The position numbers and the translations under genes were made by a program. Positions 60,202 to 64,000 of a stretch of DNA of 64,000 nucleotides are shown here, piece after piece. Below the pieces are notes generated by a model. The model did no database searches. It was given only the letters and a program-made list of their open reading frames with translations, and had not been told where the DNA came from. This DNA comes from Phallusia mammillata. Lineage: Eukaryota > Chordata > Ascidiacea > Phlebobranchia > Ascidiidae. Position 1 is the stretch's first letter. The number at the start of each line of letters is the position of its first letter. The stretch is taken from positions 58,642 to 122,641 of the forward strand of contig QLIY01000140.1 of NCBI GenBank assembly GCA_003260075.1, read 5' to 3'.

Positions 60202-61007
60202 CAGGGCTGCCAATGAGAGTTTCAACAAAACCCAAGACTCACAGCAAAATAACCCAAGAATTTAAATGAAAACTCAAGATTGCAAAATGTGGTTAGAAAT
60301 GCCATTAATTAGGAAATTTACTCGTTTCATTGGCAAATTTACTGTCCGGAAATGCAACATTACAAACTGGTAGGAAATGGTCAATGCAAGCATTATGTTC
60401 AATAAAATATGCAGCAATTGCCAGTTCACTCTTGGCTGTATGATGATCATCATGTTTTCTTTTTCATAAAATTAGTAATGTCTACAGTATATTTAGCAGC
60501 TTTAAAACTTCTGTGATGGTTAGCAGAGTTTTTATGTTTAACGAGCATTGATTTATTTGCATTTTTAATTACAGCGCCTACAATAGCTTGAAACGCTATC
60601 TTTAGAATCTTGAATCAGCCATTCTTTAAATTCTACTTCTTTCAACCATTCTTCTTTAAAACTCATAGCATACCATTTTCTCTTTTTCAGTGGAATAGAT
60701 TTTTCGCTCATATTGATGGGGTATCAGTTCTTATAATGAAATGTTAAATTTATGCAACGATTGCTATCACTGTATACTTATCTAGAAAGAATTAAGGTAT
60801 AGAAAAGAGAGAAAATAAAAGTGAGGCCTAAACAGTGCAGCTACCCGAAACACTTTTTTTGTTAAAAATAGTTCTTACATATATTTATTTCATCAATAGG
60901 ACTCAAAACCCAAGAATTGCTATAATTTTCAAAATAAAACCCAAGAACCCAAGACGACAAGTAAAAACCCAAGATCTTGGGGCAAAACCCAAGCTTTGGC
61001 AGCCCTG
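60202..61007. mobile_element. Non-autonomous element, CAGGGCTGCCAA termini, 8-bp TSD
   Basis: Ends CAGGGCTGCCAA and TTGGCAGCCCTG are a perfect 12-bp inverted repeat. Flanks CTTGTAGC (60194-60201) and CTTGTATC (61008-61015) match at 7 of 8 positions, as expected for an older hAT-type target duplication. Both ends carry AACCCAAGA repeats pointing inward. At 806 bp no transposase frame is present. Confidence 0.88.
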
Positions 61008-61015
61008 CTTGTATC

Positions 61016-62639
61016 AAGTCCACTTCATCGACAAAATTTAAACAATTGCGATGTGCGTTTATTCGCATGAGCTACAACTGTGCTTTCTTCGACCGAAACA
61101 TTAGTTTTGCTAGCACGGAGAACAAAAACTTGCTCCCGTCAAAATAATTTGCATACATTTTTAAGTGGCGCAATGTCGGTGATTTTGCTATTTTCGCTGG
61201 TTTCCTTCGTCTGGAGGAGTTTTACCTTCTTATATGTAAATAAGAGGGGAGAATGCATTCTCACCCACCGACCAAAAATTTGTAAAATGTAAGGCTTTTT
61301 TAAATGTTGTTCTTTCAGTACTGTGACTTTTTTAAAGCTATCCTTACACTAGGTTTGCTTAACTACATCAATAGTAACCAGTGGTGGGATTCAAATTTTT
61401 TGTCAGCCGATTCTATCTTATCACAAAAGTCATATTTTAGCCGGTTCTCAAAAATCGATGTATTAGATAAGATGCAAAAATCCATTGACAGTAACCAGTA
61501 ATGTTGTAAAAATGTCCGTGATTGGGTTGTTCCAATGAGACTGAACTAAAATTGCACCAGACCTGACAAACATAAACACGCTGTGTCTATCCTATTGTTT
61601 AAAATTGCGCCAATAGCTATTGTCATGTTACAGGGGACTTTCTTGTTCAACGAAAAATCTCAAAAACTAAAGGCTAGGTACCATTCAAAAAAAAACTACA
61701 GATGAATTAAACGCTGACGTCAAAGGATACATCGCGTAAACGTAACGATATGTGGTTGTGACGCGGATTGGGGGCAGAAATTTGAGTTACAATTTAATTT
61801 GTATAAATTCAGATAAAAAAGCCTTTTAGAGAAGTCTTAGTTTAACACAAATACTGAGCTTTTGTTTGGTGCATAAACGCGTAAATCATTTAAATCAAAA
61901 CCCTTTAAAACGATTTTTGACGACATTCCTGATGACATTGCGCCACGAAGTTATTTTTGCCTTATTTACCACTAGGTAATTTCCCTGGGGAAAAAAACGG
62001 GGAGTTTAGCTCAGCAAAACTCTGCAGCTTGCTCCAACCTGCGGCAAATAACCCCATTAGTTCCGCGAAAGACTTCAGTTTTAATAAGACATTCCTGTTC
62101 ACGTTGATTTCATAAGCATAGTTAGATTTCATAAGCATAGTAAAATCCTTGTCTGAACCTTGTTTTAGGCAAAATTTGTGAATCTTGTATGTTACATTTT
62201 TTTCAATCAGTTCAACCAAATAAATTGCATTGGTGTTAGGTAAAGAAAGTATATACACGCTTTGTAGAACTTGTCCTTAACCACGCATTTAAAATAATGT
62301 TCAAATGCAAAAAAAATTCGCTTTAGTTTATGTCCAAGCCACAAACGCACAAATGCAAAGTGTCCATTTTAGGAGAATACGTGACGGTGACACATTTTAA
62401 AGCAGTCCCAAACTAAGCATACATCACGCCATTTTTACGCCCCGGAATACAGCCAACCAAACGCCAGGATATGTCAGCAGCAATTTCAATTCCTGTTGAC
62501 ATTCCAATGTTGGCGCAAACCAAAGTTGTAAGAATGACAAACCTATTTTATCGATATACTAATACAGAAATCGTCCTGATCCACGGCTGCTCAACAGACG
62601 ATTCCAGTCACATATATAGACGTTAATTAGCTGACAAAT
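61016..62639. other. Non-coding interval with dispersed repeat
   Basis: No gene seen. 61925-62070 shares blocks (GACATTGCGCCAC, TTTACCACTAGGT, TCTGCAGCTTG, TGCGGCAAA) with 56560-56690, marking another copy of the dispersed repeat family. The rest is unremarkable AT-rich sequence. Confidence 0.5.
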
Positions 62640-64000
62640 TTAGCACACACTTAAATCAGTCTGTATATTTCTTATGCGAAACACTTTGGAAATCGATTTC
62701 GCCCAAATATATGGCATCGTCAGTCCTAAACAGGAAACAAATAAATCACGATGTAAAAAGATAAAAATGTAAAAGAATAAAAACGAATACAGGTATGTTG
62801 CAGTTAAACCACACAAGACCCTGCTGCAACGGCTACAACACCACAACTGATTTGAGACTGAGAGTTTTTGCGGGGAAAAAACACGATGAGATAAGAACGT
62901 TATCACGGGACACGTAAAAGGACACAATGAAAACAAAACATTCGAACAGTGCCTAAAGCAGACTACTTAAACTGTGGTAAAATCGTCTTGGCAATATTTA
63001 TCGTGGCATCAAGTTTACCAAACCATTTGTCCTCGCAAATATCCAACAAATGCATTTCGGGTTGCTCCAAGAAGGTTACTCGAAAGCATTGTTCGATTGC
63101 GGGTTTTTTCTTTAAAACCGTCGAGTGGTTGGAGCTATAATGGTGGAGCATAGCCGCCCTGTCGTTGGAAACCGAAAGGTCGCATGCATTCCAGGTTGAC
63201 CTGTGTGCATTCCAACGTGTGGAAAACTTGTTCTTTGTTTGGCCCACGTAGTTTTGTTGGCATAGAATACAAGTAGCAACGTAAATACCGTAATTCCGAC
63301 AGTTTAGGTTCTGCCGCAGTTTGAACACTTTGTTGTTAGTTTTGAATATCTGCGTCGGAAACACCATGGAACTATGGTCTTTATAATTTCCGCATAGAGC
63401 GCAAGCTCCACATGGCTTTGAAGAACCATCCCCTGTGTTCACATGGGCGAGAGAAATTCGCCGGTGGCTTGTCAGGAACCCGCCAAGGGTTAGGGGTCGT
63501 TTGTACACCACTTTAGCCTCCGGCTTTAGTTCTTTTTCGGTCTTTATCAAGTGGGGAAAGGCTGTAGCCCAAGCCACGCTTTGTGGGCTGTTCTCGGGGC
63601 AAACACGTTCCAGCGTTCGTTCGGTCCATTTAGCGGCTAGATTAATTACATCATTCGTCATGGATTTGGGAAAGTCAGACTTAAGACACTTTTGTTGTAA
63701 TTTTTTCAGACTGCGTAAGTAGTCTGAGGTACGTTCGTTAAGTCGTCTTAAGCGTACTGCCTCCGAATGTACGATTGACTTAAAGACATGCGGAGGGTGG
63801 TGTGACAGACCATTCAAGTACAGTCGATTTTTTGCAGTGGGTTTTTGATAATCTTGAGTATAAAAACCTGGTCTTGCATTACTGGCCACATGTTGTACGT
63901 CCAGGAATTCTAATTTTGTACCTGCGCATGTAGTGTCCAAACTGCGAAAAGTCAATAAAAGACCTTTTGATTCAAAAGTTCGCAATAGGTGCGATTTTAC
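62640..64000 (-). mobile_element. Penelope-like element, 3' part with GIY-YIG endonuclease, cut by window edge
   Basis: An open frame runs from the window edge to a stop at 62963. The first part has FLDVQHV, FYTQDYQKPTAKNRLYL and SHHPPHVFKSIVHSEAVRLR, the segment after the reverse-transcriptase palm in Penelope-like elements. The C-terminal part has Cys pairs (CGACALC), then NYGIYVATC, CQQNYVGQT and RWNAHRS, the GIY and YIG motifs and the Arg of a GIY-YIG nuclease. No stop interrupts the 340 residues after the first Met at 63985, so the copy may be young. The 3' flank at 62697-62723 contains CTGACGA, a hairpin and GAAA, like the other Penelope-like end at 50.9 kb. Confidence 0.82.

Noticed and set aside
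1..64000. CRISPR arrays, rRNA or bacterial operons
   Set aside because: No regularly spaced repeats, rRNA motifs or polycistronic layout; genes are spliced and eukaryotic. A tRNA scan could not be run.

Overview
The window looks like nuclear DNA of an animal, most plausibly a tunicate of the Ciona type. It is AT-rich, its genes have short introns with canonical GT-AG sites, and all recognisable genes are metazoan (FE65/APBB, MBLAC2, PEX11, PLD6/zucchini, NACHT-LRR receptors). The same loci occur as two copies a few percent apart: about 4% by eye in two FE65 segments (4/94 and 9/212 mismatches). That fits an assembly of a very heterozygous individual in which haplotypes were not merged. The species assignment is inference.

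Layout. 1-2.86 kb: no gene seen. 2.86-11.26 kb (-): a complete 14-exon secreted glycoside hydrolase family 3 enzyme of the beta-xylosidase type. 12.3-14.07 kb (-): an intronless FE65-like adaptor (WW-PTB-PTB). 15.36-16.23 kb (+): a single-exon MBLAC2-like metallo-beta-lactamase-fold protein. 18.14-19.38 kb (-): three-exon PEX11. 20.08-22.78 kb (-): five-exon PLD6. 24.19-32.15 kb (+): NLR-A, an 11-exon NACHT-LRR gene divergent from PLD6. 36.1-46.0 kb: a second copy of the unit (a decayed PLD6 first exon plus NLR-B). 52.1-53.1 kb (+) and 57.5-58.8 kb (-): two paralogues of an unrecognised family with an Asn-rich beta-strand segment and a shared C-terminal domain. 46-52 kb and 53-64 kb are mostly repeats: non-autonomous hAT-like elements (several with 8-bp target duplications) and two Penelope-like element ends with GIY-YIG features.

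About 34 homopolymer G or C runs punctuate the window, G up to 20.9 kb and almost only C from 24.4 kb. Most are 10-12 bases and sit between two near-identical copies of the same sequence; a few are 22-79 bases and stand where sequence is missing. I read them as encoded assembly gaps, not biology. They interrupt FE65, GH3 and NLR-B and create false poly-Gly/poly-Pro frames.

The most interesting biology is the innate-immunity-like cluster at 24-59 kb. NLR-B has an N-terminal exon with a RHIM-like motif (V-V-F-G-D-Y-N-V-I), degenerate in NLR-A. Near it lie two novel paralogues with beta-prone, Asn-rich segments. A tunicate amyloid-type signalling cassette is a testable hypothesis; sequence alone does not prove it.
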